A DNA stretch of 64,000 nucleotides from Amnibacterium flavum. GTDB lineage: Bacteria > Actinomycetota > Actinomycetes > Actinomycetales > Microbacteriaceae. Positions 43,031-52,046 of the stretch are shown piece after piece. Numbering within the stretch: position 1 is the first letter of the stretch; every line of letters starts with the position of its first letter. The position numbers and the translations under genes are program-made. The notes beneath the pieces were generated by a model that saw nothing but the letters and a program-made list of their open reading frames with translations, was not told the DNA's origin and ran no database searches. The stretch is taken from positions 1,116,001 to 1,180,000 of the forward strand of contig NZ_QEOP01000001.1 in the NCBI RefSeq assembly GCF_003097495.1, in the 5' to 3' direction.

Positions 43031-43999
43031 GTGGCGCGTGCCCTACTCGTCTGCTCCGGCGGCGGACATCTCAAACAGCTCTCCATCCTGGCGCAGCGCA
43101 TCGGAATCCCGAACGACGAACAGCTCTGGGTCACCTTCGACACCGGCTTGAGCCGCAGTCTGCTCGCAGACCGCGAGGTCATCTACGCGCGGTACGCGGC
43201 CCCTCGTGACGGCGTGAACATCGTCCGCAACGCCATCCAGGCGCGCAAGGTGCTCAAGGGTCAGTCCTTCGACCTCGCGATCAGCACCGGCGCGAGCCTG
43301 GCCGTGTCGTACCTGCCGCTCGCGGCGCGTCGGGGCATCTCCAGCCACTACATCGAGAGCGCGGCTCGTGCTGCGGGCCCGTCGGTCACGGGCAAGATCA
43401 TCGCCCGCGACCGCAAGGTGCAGACCTACACGCAGTACCCTGCGTGGTCGTCCGACCGGTGGAAGTACCGCGGCTCGATCTTCGATCAGTACGCCGCGGG
43501 CGACGACATCCCCGACCGTCCGATCACGCGCGTGGTCGTGACCGTCGGAACGACGGAGTCCTACGGATTCACTCGACTCTTCGACTCGATCGTCCCGCTC
43601 CTCTCGGGGCGCGAGGTCCTCTGGCAGACGGGCACGACCGATATGACGCCGTACGGAGTCACAGGTCGCACGACGGTCCCGCACGCCGAGCTCGATGCCG
43701 CCGTCGCCGAGGCCGACGTGGTCATCGCGCACGCGGGAACCGGAGCAGCCCTGACGGCCATCGAGCACGGCAAGTGCCCGATCCTCGTACCGCGGCTCTC
43801 CGAGCACGGCGAGCACATCGATGATCACCAGATCCAGATCGCGGGAGAGCTGGCTCGTCGCGGGCTCGCCATCTCGGCCGCCCCCGATCAGATCGATGAA
43901 GAGCTTCTGCGCGCCGCCGCGCGGCGCACCAACCGTCCCGAGACCGAGCCGCCGCGGTTCGTCCTCGACGGTCCCGCACTCGATCCCGTCCGCGTCTAG
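43031..43999 (+). CDS. Single-chain Alg14/Alg13-type (GT28) glycosyltransferase
   Basis: 322 residues from the GTG at 43031, with GAGAGGAC upstream. The N-terminal half has the Alg14/PssD-like start ALLVCSGGGHLKQL and STGASLAVSYLP; the C-terminal half is Alg13/PssE-like with VVVTVGTTESYGF, DVVIAHAGTGAALTAIEHGK and PRLSEHGEHIDDHQ (the nucleotide-sugar site). In many bacteria these halves are two separate proteins that pair at the membrane; here they are fused. It probably adds the second sugar, often GlcA, to the lipid-linked first sugar made by the gene upstream (inferred). Confidence 0.87.
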   Translation: MARALLVCSGGGHLKQLSILAQRIGIPNDEQLWVTFDTGLSRSLLADREVIYARYAAPRDGVNIVRNAIQARKVLKGQSFDLAISTGASLAVSYLPLAARRGISSHYIESAARAAGPSVTGKIIARDRKVQTYTQYPAWSSDRWKYRGSIFDQYAAGDDIPDRPITRVVVTVGTTESYGFTRLFDSIVPLLSGREVLWQTGTTDMTPYGVTGRTTVPHAELDAAVAEADVVIAHAGTGAALTAIEHGKCPILVPRLSEHGEHIDDHQIQIAGELARRGLAISAAPDQIDEELLRAAARRTNRPETEPPRFVLDGPALDPVRV

Positions 44000-44007
44000 G
44001 AGCGAAA

Positions 44008-44838
44008 ATGCCCGAACCCCGTGAGGTGTCCGTCGTCATCACGCACTACAAGGCGCCCGACGAGCTCGAAGCCTGCCTGACCGCACTGCGCGTCCAGGAT
44101 CCCTCGCTGTCGCTCGATGTCGTCGTCGCCGACTCGGAGGCGCAGCCGGGTGTCGGTGCTCTGGTCGAACGCACCTACCCCGGAGCGCGCTACCTCGCAT
44201 TCGAGGACAACGTCGGGTACGCCAAGCTCGTCAACGCGGGGCTCGCCGCTACGGACTCCGAGTACGTTCTGGTCCTCAACGCCGACGTCGAAATCGAGCA
44301 GGGCGCGATCGTGTCGCTTGCCGCGTTCCTCGACGAGAACCCGGCCGTAGGAATCGTCGGTCCCGAGCTCACCTACAAGAGCGGCGACCACCAGACCACG
44401 GCGTTCGGGTTCTACCGGCCCTTCACCGTGCTGTGCCGCAGGACGCCGATCGGACGCACCGCGCTGGGTCGACGCGAACTCGCTCGCTTCGAGATGAAGG
44501 ACGAGGTCGAGTCGTCGCTGCGCGAGCGTTCACCGCTCGACGTCGATTGGCTGATGGGGGCCGCCATGCTCGTGCGCCGCACCGCCATCGCCGACATGGG
44601 CCCGATCGAGGAGCGCTACTTCCTCTACTTCGAAGACGTCGACTGGTGCCTCCGCGCCTGGCAGACGGGGTGGCGGGTCGTCTACCTGCCCTCCGTGCGC
44701 GCCGTGCACGGTTGGGCGCGCGCGTCGAAGAAGGGCGGACTGGCCGCTCTCTTCACCAACCCCTTGACCCGGCGTCACGTGGTCTCGTCGATCACGTTCT
44801 TCCGCCTGCACGGCATCAGCGTCACCCGCGCAGCCTGA
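44008..44838 (+). CDS. GT2 glycosyltransferase, rhamnosyltransferase-like
   Basis: 276 residues, GT-A fold. VVITHYKAPDELEACL opens the domain; ENVGYAKLVNAG and the metal motif NADVE follow; GAAMLVRR and FLYFEDVDWCLR are typical of the WbbL/RfbF-type rhamnosyltransferases. AGGAG lies 6 nt before the ATG. It could use the dTDP-rhamnose supplied by the rml genes at the left end of the window. Confidence 0.88.
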   Translation: MPEPREVSVVITHYKAPDELEACLTALRVQDPSLSLDVVVADSEAQPGVGALVERTYPGARYLAFEDNVGYAKLVNAGLAATDSEYVLVLNADVEIEQGAIVSLAAFLDENPAVGIVGPELTYKSGDHQTTAFGFYRPFTVLCRRTPIGRTALGRRELARFEMKDEVESSLRERSPLDVDWLMGAAMLVRRTAIADMGPIEERYFLYFEDVDWCLRAWQTGWRVVYLPSVRAVHGWARASKKGGLAALFTNPLTRRHVVSSITFFRLHGISVTRAA

Positions 44839-44842
44839 GCCT

Positions 44843-44864
44843 GCTGCCCCGCGTCGGGGCCAGC
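44843..44864. terminator. Hairpin between converging operons
   Basis: GCTG-CCCCG-CGT-CGGGG-C-CAGC has a 9-bp stem with one bulge. It lies in the 39-base gap between the converging genes ending at 44838 and 44878. Confidence 0.55.
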
Positions 44865-44877
44865 ATGCTTCGCTCGA

Positions 44878-46038
44878 TCAGTTCGACGCGCCCGCGAGCG
44901 TCGGATCCATCGGTGATCCGTCGTGCGCGAGAGGCGCAGGGCCCCAGTCGCCGACCGGCTGGATCCGGGCGGACTCCGTGTCGGTGAGGGTGAAATCGCC
45001 GGCGTAGCGATCCGCTACCTGCACCTCGCCCTGACGGTTGCCGTCGTGGCCGATCGCATCGGGCGTCTCGCAGTTCCCGCGGTTCCACTGCTGCACGATC
45101 GAGTTCGTCATCGGCGTATCGCAGTTCGACAGATAGTCGAAGACATTGCGGTCGACGACGAGCTCGGGCAGCGGCGAGATCCGGACGGAACCACCGAGCA
45201 TGGTGTTGTTGCGCAAGGTCACACGAGTGGCGGACGGTTCGCGGAGATCGATGAGAGTGCCATACGCGCAGGTGTCGTTCTTATCGCGACAGCCCTGCAC
45301 GAAGTTCCCCTCGATCAGCACATCCGACAGACCCTTCTGCGCACCGCCGGAGAAGATGATGCTGGCGTTGTAGCAGTTGCCCAGGTAGTTGCCACGCAGG
45401 ACGACGTTCTTGCTGTCGAAGATCTGCACGCAGTCAGCGTGGTAGTCCTTCTCGCCGCTCTGGTTGTAGTTGCGGACGATGGAGTTCTCGACCAGAACGT
45501 TCTCGGCGCCCGCGATCTGCAGCCCGTCGAGTGAAGCCCCGTTCTCGAACACCGAGTCGACCACGGTGATGTCGCTCGACTTCAGGAAGGTGCCCGAGCC
45601 GTTCTGGTGCACCTTCTCAAGACGGGTGCCGTGACCGTCGGGCTTCACGTAGAAGACGGAACCCAGCTGGAAGTCCCGCCAGGTGATGTTCGGCGCGAAC
45701 GTCTCGATCTTGCCCATCACGACCGACGCCGGATCGACCGGCCGCACGACGACGTTCTCCTCGTAGGAGGAGTACGAGCCGGGCGCACGCACCTGCATGT
45801 CGGGATACTCGCCCGGGAGGACGAGGATCTCCGCACCCGCCTGCGCCGCGTCGATACCCGACGAGAAAGCGCACGGCGATTCCTCGGTGCATTCGCCCCC
45901 GCTGCCGTCGGGGGAGACGTAGATCGAGCGGACGGTGCCGTCGTCGTTGCGCTCCGGAAGGGTGGTCGTGCAGCCCGAGAGGAGCAGCGCGGCGATCGCC
46001 GCAACCGCGAGGACGCCCCGAGGAGACCGCCGGATCAT
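44878..46038 (-). CDS. Beta-helix lipoprotein, paralogue of 38139 and 61657
   Basis: 386 residues from the ATG at 46038. Lipobox LLSGC puts the Cys near residue 22. The beta-helix region aligns along its length with the two secreted paralogues: ITWRDFQLGSVFYV, GSGTFLKSSD, NGASLDGLQI, YHADCVQIFDS, NASIIFSGGAQKG, GNFVQGC and FDYLSNCDTPMTNSIVQQWN. Unlike those it has no C-terminal Ig-like domain and is lipid-anchored. It is the last gene of the leftward six-gene operon, overlapping the SGNH gene by ATGA, so it is likely made with the polymerase and flippase. Confidence 0.82.
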   Translation of the reverse strand: MIRRSPRGVLAVAAIAALLLSGCTTTLPERNDDGTVRSIYVSPDGSGGECTEESPCAFSSGIDAAQAGAEILVLPGEYPDMQVRAPGSYSSYEENVVVRPVDPASVVMGKIETFAPNITWRDFQLGSVFYVKPDGHGTRLEKVHQNGSGTFLKSSDITVVDSVFENGASLDGLQIAGAENVLVENSIVRNYNQSGEKDYHADCVQIFDSKNVVLRGNYLGNCYNASIIFSGGAQKGLSDVLIEGNFVQGCRDKNDTCAYGTLIDLREPSATRVTLRNNTMLGGSVRISPLPELVVDRNVFDYLSNCDTPMTNSIVQQWNRGNCETPDAIGHDGNRQGEVQVADRYAGDFTLTDTESARIQPVGDWGPAPLAHDGSPMDPTLAGASN

Positions 46039-46892
46039 AGGCGTCCCGAGGACGTCGCCAGGGCGGGTTCGAGGGCGCCCCACGCGATCGCCGCGATCTC
46101 ATGCTGACCCGACTTGCTGACGTGGAAGTAGTCGATCGTCGAGATGTCCTCCGCGGTGGGCTGGAAGTCGAACAGGGCGCCGTCGTCGAACACGCAGTTC
46201 GAGTACTGGGAGCAGAGTTCGGAGAGAGCGGCGTTGTAGCCCTCGATCCGCTCCGACACCGCCGACACCGGAGCGTCGGCCCCGGTCACGGTCGCACACC
46301 CGTTGCCGCGGGCCCAGACGGCCTGCGCCGCGCTGTCGGAGCGCATCAGATCGGTCAGCTTGGCCAGATCCGGCACGGAGGAGATGTAGATGACCGAACT
46401 GGGCAAGCCTCCCGCGAGCGCCTTCAAACCGCTCGCGGCGGCCGCGCGGTACGCCTCGACCGAGGTCATCTCATCGGTCGAGCTTCCGCATACGTCGTTG
46501 TTCCCGACGAGAACCGTGACGAGGTCGGGCGCCTCCTTGATGGCTGCCGAGACCTGCCCGCCCATCTGGGAGATCTTCACTCCGGTCTTGGCGAGGTTGT
46601 CGACCGAGGGTGCGGTGCCGGTGGCCTCCTCGATGCGTTGGGCGATGCTGTCCAGGCCGCTCTCACTGCCCGTCGACCAGGACGCCTTGGTGCACGGGGT
46701 GGGCTCGCCGCACGCATTCACCCCGAGCGTCATCGAGTCGCCGAGCGCCGCCATCGTCTCGATGGGGATGAGGTCGGCCTGTGCCTCGGCGGATGCCGAG
46801 GGGGTCGGCTCGACCGTGTCGGTCGGGCCCGAGCACGCACCGAGTGCGACGACCGCCGCGAGTGCAGCGACCGTCGAGATCAGCCGCTTCAC
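46035..46892 (-). CDS. SGNH/GDSL hydrolase lipoprotein
   Basis: 285 residues from the GTG at 46892. Lipobox ALGAC (Cys near residue 20) then a Thr/Pro/Ala linker. All catalytic blocks are present: LGDSMTLGVNACG (Ser), a Gly block in NLAKTGVKISQMGG, VGNNDVCG (Asn), and DYFHVSKSGQHEIA (Asp/His). Several extra Cys suggest disulfides. It should be an esterase acting on an acylated glycan outside the membrane. It overlaps both neighbours by 4 bases, in the operon with wzx and wzy. Confidence 0.87.
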   Translation of the reverse strand: MKRLISTVAALAAVVALGACSGPTDTVEPTPSASAEAQADLIPIETMAALGDSMTLGVNACGEPTPCTKASWSTGSESGLDSIAQRIEEATGTAPSVDNLAKTGVKISQMGGQVSAAIKEAPDLVTVLVGNNDVCGSSTDEMTSVEAYRAAAASGLKALAGGLPSSVIYISSVPDLAKLTDLMRSDSAAQAVWARGNGCATVTGADAPVSAVSERIEGYNAALSELCSQYSNCVFDDGALFDFQPTAEDISTIDYFHVSKSGQHEIAAIAWGALEPALATSSGRL

Positions 46893-48460
46893 TTGATGGC
46901 CGCCTTGGGCTTGCGCATGGTGCGGACGAAGTCGACGAGCCGGCCGACGTCGCGCCGGTACGGGCGCAGTGCGAGCGAAATTCCAAGGGGCACGAGACCC
47001 ACGAGACCTCCGATGACGAGGAGCAGGATGTCGGGGAGGGGAACGTAGTTCGCAACGACCCAGCACCCGATGAACGACAGGGGAGCGAGGACCAGCGGAC
47101 GCACGAGCGGACCGAAGACATCGGCTCCCGTGACGAAGGTACCCCGGATCGCGAACATGAATCCGGGAACGAGGAGCAGGATCGACACGATGCCGTAGAC
47201 GAGGGCCAATCCCTGCACGCCGCCCCACCAGATGCCGAGGAAGAACGAGCCGATGACGATCGGGCGTGTCACGGCGTAGTAGACCAGCTGCCGGTGCGCT
47301 CGCCCGAGCGAGATGTACAGCCAGCCCTGGACGTTACCGACGGTCTGGGCGATCCCCGCCAGCGCGAGGATCGTGAAGATGACCGCCGCCTGGTCCCAGT
47401 TGGGGCCCAGTAGGAGCGCGATGAGGGGTGCGGCGAGGCCGCCGGCGATGGCGAACACGTGCAGCGACACGTAGCCGAGCACGAGCATCGCGCTGCGCAC
47501 GTACTTCCGGTAGCGCTCGGGGTCGTCCTGCAGCTGACTGAGCACCGGAAGCGCCACCCGAGCGAGGGGACCGTTGAGCTGGGAGATCGGCAGAGTGAGG
47601 AGCGCGTAGGCGCGGGAGTACTGACCCAGCACGCCCGCCCCGAGGAAGCGACCGATGATGACGTTATCGAGGTTGCGGGCGGCGTAGTTGAGGATCTGGA
47701 CGCCGAAGATGCTGCCGCCGGTCGTGACGAGAGGGAGCACCTCGCGGCGGATGCGAGGACGGCCGAACTTCGGGCGCACGGCGATGAGAAGAGCGATGAG
47801 CCGGTAGATGACTCCCGCGCCGTTGAGCAGGACGAGAGACCAGACGCCCCAGCCGAGGAACGCCGCGACGATGGACGCCACCACTCCCACGCCCATCGAG
47901 ACGACGTCGATCTTCGCGAGAGTGCCGAATCGGAGTTCGCGCTGCAATTTGGTCTGCAGGGGCATGCAGAGCCCGTTGACCAGCAGGCCGGGTGCAAGTG
48001 CGAGGGTGAGGAGCACGAGCCGGTCGTCGCCGTAGAGGGCGGCGATCAGGGGCGCGCTCGCGGCGACGAGGCCGGTGAGCACCACGCCGAGTACGACCGA
48101 GAGCCAGAGGAGCGAGCGCCAGAGGGAGTCGCCGATGGTCTTGACCTGGACGATTGCGCCGCTCAGACCGAAGTCGCGCAGCAGGTCGGCGACACCGATG
48201 ATCGCGGTCACCATGGCGAGCAGACCGAAGTCCTGGGGCAAGAGGAGTCGGGCGAGGACGATCGTCGACGCTGTCTGCAGGAGAGTGCGCCCCCACTGGC
48301 CGCCGAGAGTGACCGCGATGCCCCGCGACGTCTTGTGCCCGAGCCCACCACCCGCTGCGGTGATGGTCGGGGCGGGTGGCTCCTGATCGACCGTGACCTC
48401 GTCGAGCGCGAGCTCGCCCTCGACGTCGGGGCCGGGCGGCCTGCTGTCGCGGCGCCTCAT
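46889..48460 (-). CDS. Wzx-like lipopolysaccharide/exopolysaccharide flippase
   Basis: 523 residues, about twelve to fourteen membrane helices. GGQWGRTLLQTASTIVLARLLLPQDFGLLAMVTAI is split over helix 1-2 and typical of the PST/WzxC group, as is LRDFGLSGAIVQ. The first ~40 residues are acidic and cytoplasmic. It should flip the lipid-linked repeat unit built by the GT genes nearby. The ATG at 48460 overlaps the GT2 stop by ATGA. It is a second flippase for the window, distinct in sequence from that at 30160. Confidence 0.88.
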   Translation of the reverse strand: MRRRDSRPPGPDVEGELALDEVTVDQEPPAPTITAAGGGLGHKTSRGIAVTLGGQWGRTLLQTASTIVLARLLLPQDFGLLAMVTAIIGVADLLRDFGLSGAIVQVKTIGDSLWRSLLWLSVVLGVVLTGLVAASAPLIAALYGDDRLVLLTLALAPGLLVNGLCMPLQTKLQRELRFGTLAKIDVVSMGVGVVASIVAAFLGWGVWSLVLLNGAGVIYRLIALLIAVRPKFGRPRIRREVLPLVTTGGSIFGVQILNYAARNLDNVIIGRFLGAGVLGQYSRAYALLTLPISQLNGPLARVALPVLSQLQDDPERYRKYVRSAMLVLGYVSLHVFAIAGGLAAPLIALLLGPNWDQAAVIFTILALAGIAQTVGNVQGWLYISLGRAHRQLVYYAVTRPIVIGSFFLGIWWGGVQGLALVYGIVSILLLVPGFMFAIRGTFVTGADVFGPLVRPLVLAPLSFIGCWVVANYVPLPDILLLVIGGLVGLVPLGISLALRPYRRDVGRLVDFVRTMRKPKAAIK

Positions 48461-49314
48461 ACCCGGCTCGTCTCGTCGCGATCCCAGACGAGAGCACTGG
48501 CGGACGACAGTTTGCGCCGGGCCATCACGCGGGGGACGACGTACCCCACCGCATAGACCGCGAACGACGGCCACAGGGCGGGTTTGCCCATGACCCGCTT
48601 GAGCAGCGCCTTCGGTCCACCTCGGGCGGGCGCGGGGTCACCGGCGAGACCGCGATCCACGAGCTGCCGGTTGCCCGCGGCCGCACGGACCGAGCGCTTG
48701 AGAAGAGAGGAGAAGGTGCGCGGGGCGCGCACCGTGAAAGTGCTCGCCGCCGTGTTCCGACGCTCGTCGGCCGCGAAGAGCTGCTGGACGTAGCGGTCGT
48801 CGGCGATGACCTCGGGAAACGTCCCGAACCTCTCGCGACCGGACCGGTTCAGCGCGTAGACCCCTGATCCGACGTGTCCCCGGCGGACGTAGTCGCTGAG
48901 ATCCCAGATCCGGTAGTGGGCTCGGACCGCCCAGCTCGACCGGGATGCGTCGACGACGAGGTGGGGCGCCGCGATGAGGGGGGCCGACTCCTCGCGGAGC
49001 AGGTCGGCGAGTTCGCGCACGGTCGCCGATCCGATCTCGATGTCGGCGTCGATGTAGAGGCGCGGGAACGCGGTGGCCGCTTCGTCACCCGCGTTCAGTG
49101 CCGCGATCTTCGACGGGGTCGCGATGTCGAGCACGGTGATCGGGTAGTCGACCGATCGCGCGCGGGCGACCGTGTCATCGGTGCAGCCGTTCGCGACGAC
49201 CACGATCTCGAATTCGCCGGGAGACGCGTCCCGTGTGATCGCCTCGAGGGCGCGCGCGATGACCGCGGCCTCGTCATGAGCGGGCATGACGATGCTGAGG
49301 GTAGGACCTGTCAC
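48457..49314 (-). CDS. GT2 glycosyltransferase
   Basis: 285 residues. LSIVMPAHDEAAVIARAL opens the GT-A domain; VVANGCTDDT and the metal motif DADIEIG (about residue 92) follow; EVIADDRYVQQLF is the acceptor-side acidic motif. Two hydrophobic stretches near the C-terminus may touch the membrane. The GTG at 49314 overlaps the stop of the polymerase gene by GTGA, in the middle of the leftward operon. Confidence 0.87.
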   Translation of the reverse strand: MTGPTLSIVMPAHDEAAVIARALEAITRDASPGEFEIVVVANGCTDDTVARARSVDYPITVLDIATPSKIAALNAGDEAATAFPRLYIDADIEIGSATVRELADLLREESAPLIAAPHLVVDASRSSWAVRAHYRIWDLSDYVRRGHVGSGVYALNRSGRERFGTFPEVIADDRYVQQLFAADERRNTAASTFTVRAPRTFSSLLKRSVRAAAGNRQLVDRGLAGDPAPARGGPKALLKRVMGKPALWPSFAVYAVGYVVPRVMARRKLSSASALVWDRDETSRV

Positions 49315-50915
49315 GATCCGACTCGTGCCCCGGCGTTCTCGCGCCGCGCGATCTCACGCATGAACTTGCGCCGGTCCGCCAGAGCCCGATCCGCGACCGC
49401 GGTGGGCGACTCGGTGAGGAGCCAGGCGCCGAGCGCGAGGAGGACGAAGAACATCATGAGCGTCTGCAGGAAGCCGAAACCGTCGAAGAAGAACAGCGAC
49501 AGGAAGTAGCCGGCGATCGAGGCCGCCAGTGCCAATCCGAGGTCGCGGTACTTCGAGCCGGCGACCTGGCGCCGAGCGAAGACCAGGAGGGTGATGGTCG
49601 GGACGACGAGGAGCAGGATGGCCGCGATGCTTCCGACGATGCCGCCTTCGAGGAGGGTGCCCAGCATCTGGTTGTCGAGGATGAACGCGTTCGCTTCGGG
49701 ACCCGTGACGATGCGACTACCCGGACCGGTGCCGAACCAGGGCGTTCGTGCCGCTTCAGTCAGCGACGGGCCGAGGTCGGCGAGACGGCCGCTTCCCGTC
49801 CAGCCGGCGGATGCGTACTGCGACTCGATGAGCGACTTGGGGTCGAGGAAGGAGCGCAGCGACGACAGAACGGCCTGAGGAGCGGCGAGCGAGGCGAGGG
49901 CCGCCATCGGAGCTCCGATGATGACGAGCTTGTAGAGGAAGCCGGGGCGCCAGATGATCGCGATGAGGGCCATGAGAGCCAGCACGAGGTAGGCGGTCCG
50001 CGAGACGGTGCAGATCACGCCGACGCCCATCAGCGCGGCGCAGACGATCCAGAACAGCTTCTTGTTCTTCTGCGGCCACTCGGCATGACGCGCTTGATAG
50101 ATCGCGAGCGGGATCAGCATGCAGAGAAGCACGCCGAGCGCGATGGGGTGCTGTGCGGAGCCGAATGCTCGGGCGCCTCCGCTGCGGAAGTCCTCGGATG
50201 CCTCGGTCAGGCGCTGGAAGCCGGGGATGCTGCCGATGAGAAGGAAGATGTTCGTGTGCGTGAGGCGCTCGATCGCCGCGCCGATGCCGATGATGGCGCC
50301 GCCCACCGACAGCAGGGCGATGACGCCGTCGACGACCTTGACCGAGCTGAGCAGCAGACGGACGAGGAAGAAGGGGGAGGAGAGCAGGACGAAGTTGAGG
50401 ATGGCACCGATCGAACCGCCCGCGAGCGCCTGCTCGGTCAGCGGGGCCGCGTTCGCGCCCAACGACAGGATCATCGTGCCGAGCATCAGCCCGATGAGCC
50501 ACTGGAACTTCATCTCCCGCATGCGGAACTTCGGATCGACGAGGAGCGAGACGACGACGGCCAGGATCAGCCCGACGAGGACGACACGATAGACCTCGAG
50601 GTCGAACGGCAGCGGGATCGCGATGGCCACCCGCTTGGCTGGGATGAAGAGGACCACCAGCAGGAAGATGTTGAGCAGTCCCTGCCAGCTGAACAGGACG
50701 CCCCGGAAGATGTAGGCGAGCGAGAAGACGACGAGGATCGCCCCGACCGGAGCGCCGGGGAGGGTGATCGACGCGGTGAGGCACACCGCGGCGAGCACGG
50801 CCGCCCCGACGATGCCCCAGACGACCGAGCGGTCGCGCTCGCGTCGGTCGATGATCCGTCGGTCCTTGCGGGTGACGGTCGACGCCAGATCCGGCTCGTT
50901 GAGAGTCGCGGTCAT
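49311..50915 (-). CDS. O-antigen ligase/polymerase family membrane protein
   Basis: 534 residues, about twelve helices, with a long outer loop (about residues 330-410) containing GSGRLADLGPSLTEAARTPWFGTGPGSRI; the WFGTGPG stretch is the loop motif of Wzy/WaaL-type enzymes. Basic DRRERDR residues precede helix 1. It is the second gene of the leftward operon after the chain-length protein, which suggests it is the polymerase for that polymer. Confidence 0.87.
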   Translation of the reverse strand: MTATLNEPDLASTVTRKDRRIIDRRERDRSVVWGIVGAAVLAAVCLTASITLPGAPVGAILVVFSLAYIFRGVLFSWQGLLNIFLLVVLFIPAKRVAIAIPLPFDLEVYRVVLVGLILAVVVSLLVDPKFRMREMKFQWLIGLMLGTMILSLGANAAPLTEQALAGGSIGAILNFVLLSSPFFLVRLLLSSVKVVDGVIALLSVGGAIIGIGAAIERLTHTNIFLLIGSIPGFQRLTEASEDFRSGGARAFGSAQHPIALGVLLCMLIPLAIYQARHAEWPQKNKKLFWIVCAALMGVGVICTVSRTAYLVLALMALIAIIWRPGFLYKLVIIGAPMAALASLAAPQAVLSSLRSFLDPKSLIESQYASAGWTGSGRLADLGPSLTEAARTPWFGTGPGSRIVTGPEANAFILDNQMLGTLLEGGIVGSIAAILLLVVPTITLLVFARRQVAGSKYRDLGLALAASIAGYFLSLFFFDGFGFLQTLMMFFVLLALGAWLLTESPTAVADRALADRRKFMREIARRENAGARVGS

Positions 50916-50979
50916 TGTGTCAGTCCCACTTCGATTCGAGGGCGCCGGAGACCCGACGCCCGACCGCGGAGCGGCAATG

Positions 50980-51774
50980 TCAGGACAGGCGCGACTCGGT
51001 CACACGCGGCATGGTGACCCAGGTCTCGGGGACCGTCGTCTCGACCGGGCCCGTCTCCGCCGCCGCAACGGCGCGTTCGGTGCGACGCATGCGGACGTTG
51101 AAGAGGATGAGGGACAGTGCGGTGAAGGCGAACAGCACGCCGGCGCCGACGGCGACGATCGGGATGAGCGGGTTGCTCGAGTCGACGGCCTCGGCCTTGG
51201 CGGTGATCAGCGGGGTCATCTGCACACGCTCTGCAGGAGGGATTCCCGCGGTGTTCTGCTCGTTGACCGCGAAGTCGAGGAATGCGGAGGTCGCGGCGCT
51301 CGAGATCTCCTCGGCCCGCTCGGGGCTGAGCGCGGAGCCGCGGACGTCGATGATGGGCAGGTTCAGTCGGCCCGGGTTCGCCTCGGATCCTGCGGGCTGC
51401 GTGGTCCGCTGGACCGCGGTGATCGATTCGGCATCGCTGAGGGGGCCGACCTGCTGCTCGACGAGGTCGCGGATGACGTTGCCCGAGATGAGGTAGGCGT
51501 AGATGACGGCGGTGCTCGAAAGGTCGCGCGCCTGCGGGGCGGTGACGTTCGGGTCGATGACCTGACCGGGGACCTCGGCCTGGAACACCGAGGTCTGCGC
51601 GTTGCTCAGCAGAACGGTGGTCGCCGCGTTGTACTGCGTCTCAGCGCGGTAGTCGAGGCTTCCGGTCTCGACCTTGAACCCGGCGAACAGCGCCGCGGCC
51701 AGCGCGACCAGCACGCCGAAGATCATGAGCCATTTGTAGGTCCAGAGGGCTTTGAAGAAAAGGGCTGCGTCCAT
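50980..51774 (-). CDS. Wzz-type chain-length determinant / BY-kinase activator-like protein without kinase
   Basis: 264 residues. Helix 1 (residues ~14-31) and helix 2 (~205-226) flank an outer loop with FQAEVPGQVIDPNVTAPQARDLS and a PAERVQMTPLITAKA stretch near helix 2. This is the plan of Wzz/YveK/CapA-like polysaccharide copolymerases that lack a fused kinase. AGGAGG lies 8 nt before the ATG. It leads the leftward operon. The tyrosine kinase partner might be the fused protein at 34989, or it may act without one. Confidence 0.82.
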   Translation of the reverse strand: MDAALFFKALWTYKWLMIFGVLVALAAALFAGFKVETGSLDYRAETQYNAATTVLLSNAQTSVFQAEVPGQVIDPNVTAPQARDLSSTAVIYAYLISGNVIRDLVEQQVGPLSDAESITAVQRTTQPAGSEANPGRLNLPIIDVRGSALSPERAEEISSAATSAFLDFAVNEQNTAGIPPAERVQMTPLITAKAEAVDSSNPLIPIVAVGAGVLFAFTALSLILFNVRMRRTERAVAAAETGPVETTVPETWVTMPRVTESRLS

Positions 51775-52046
51775 TGGGGGGCCTCCTGCTTGTCGTCTCT
51801 GCGGACGAGTGTCGTAGTTTCCGGCGTCGGCGCCAAGAGGGGTGGGGGATGCCCGCGGGTGAGGAAACACCGTTCGGCGGGCTCCTTCTATGGTGCACTG
51901 CGAAGAGCGATATGACCAGAGCCGGATGTTGCGGGCGTGTAACCGTTTCGGGACGCCCGTGTAGCATTCGGGCACGGGCCCTGCAAGAGCGCGAAAGGCG
52001 GTAGACCCCGGCCCGCTCACCCCGCCATCCGACCCGATGGAGCCGT
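51775..52046. promoter_or_regulatory. Divergent promoter region of the two main EPS operons
   Basis: 272 bases separate the leftward wzz-wzy-wzx operon and the rightward GT operon. TAGCAT (51962-51967, plus) is a candidate -10 box for the rightward genes, with a leader of about 70 nt; TACGAC (51816-51811, minus) is a weaker one leftward. CCCCTCTTGG (minus, 51842-51833) resembles half of the CCCC-N5-GGGG box. Confidence 0.4.

Noticed and set aside
51775-52046. A small gene between the divergent EPS operons
   Set aside because: A 76-codon frame from 51774 exists, but it overlaps the promoter region and lacks codon bias and conserved features.
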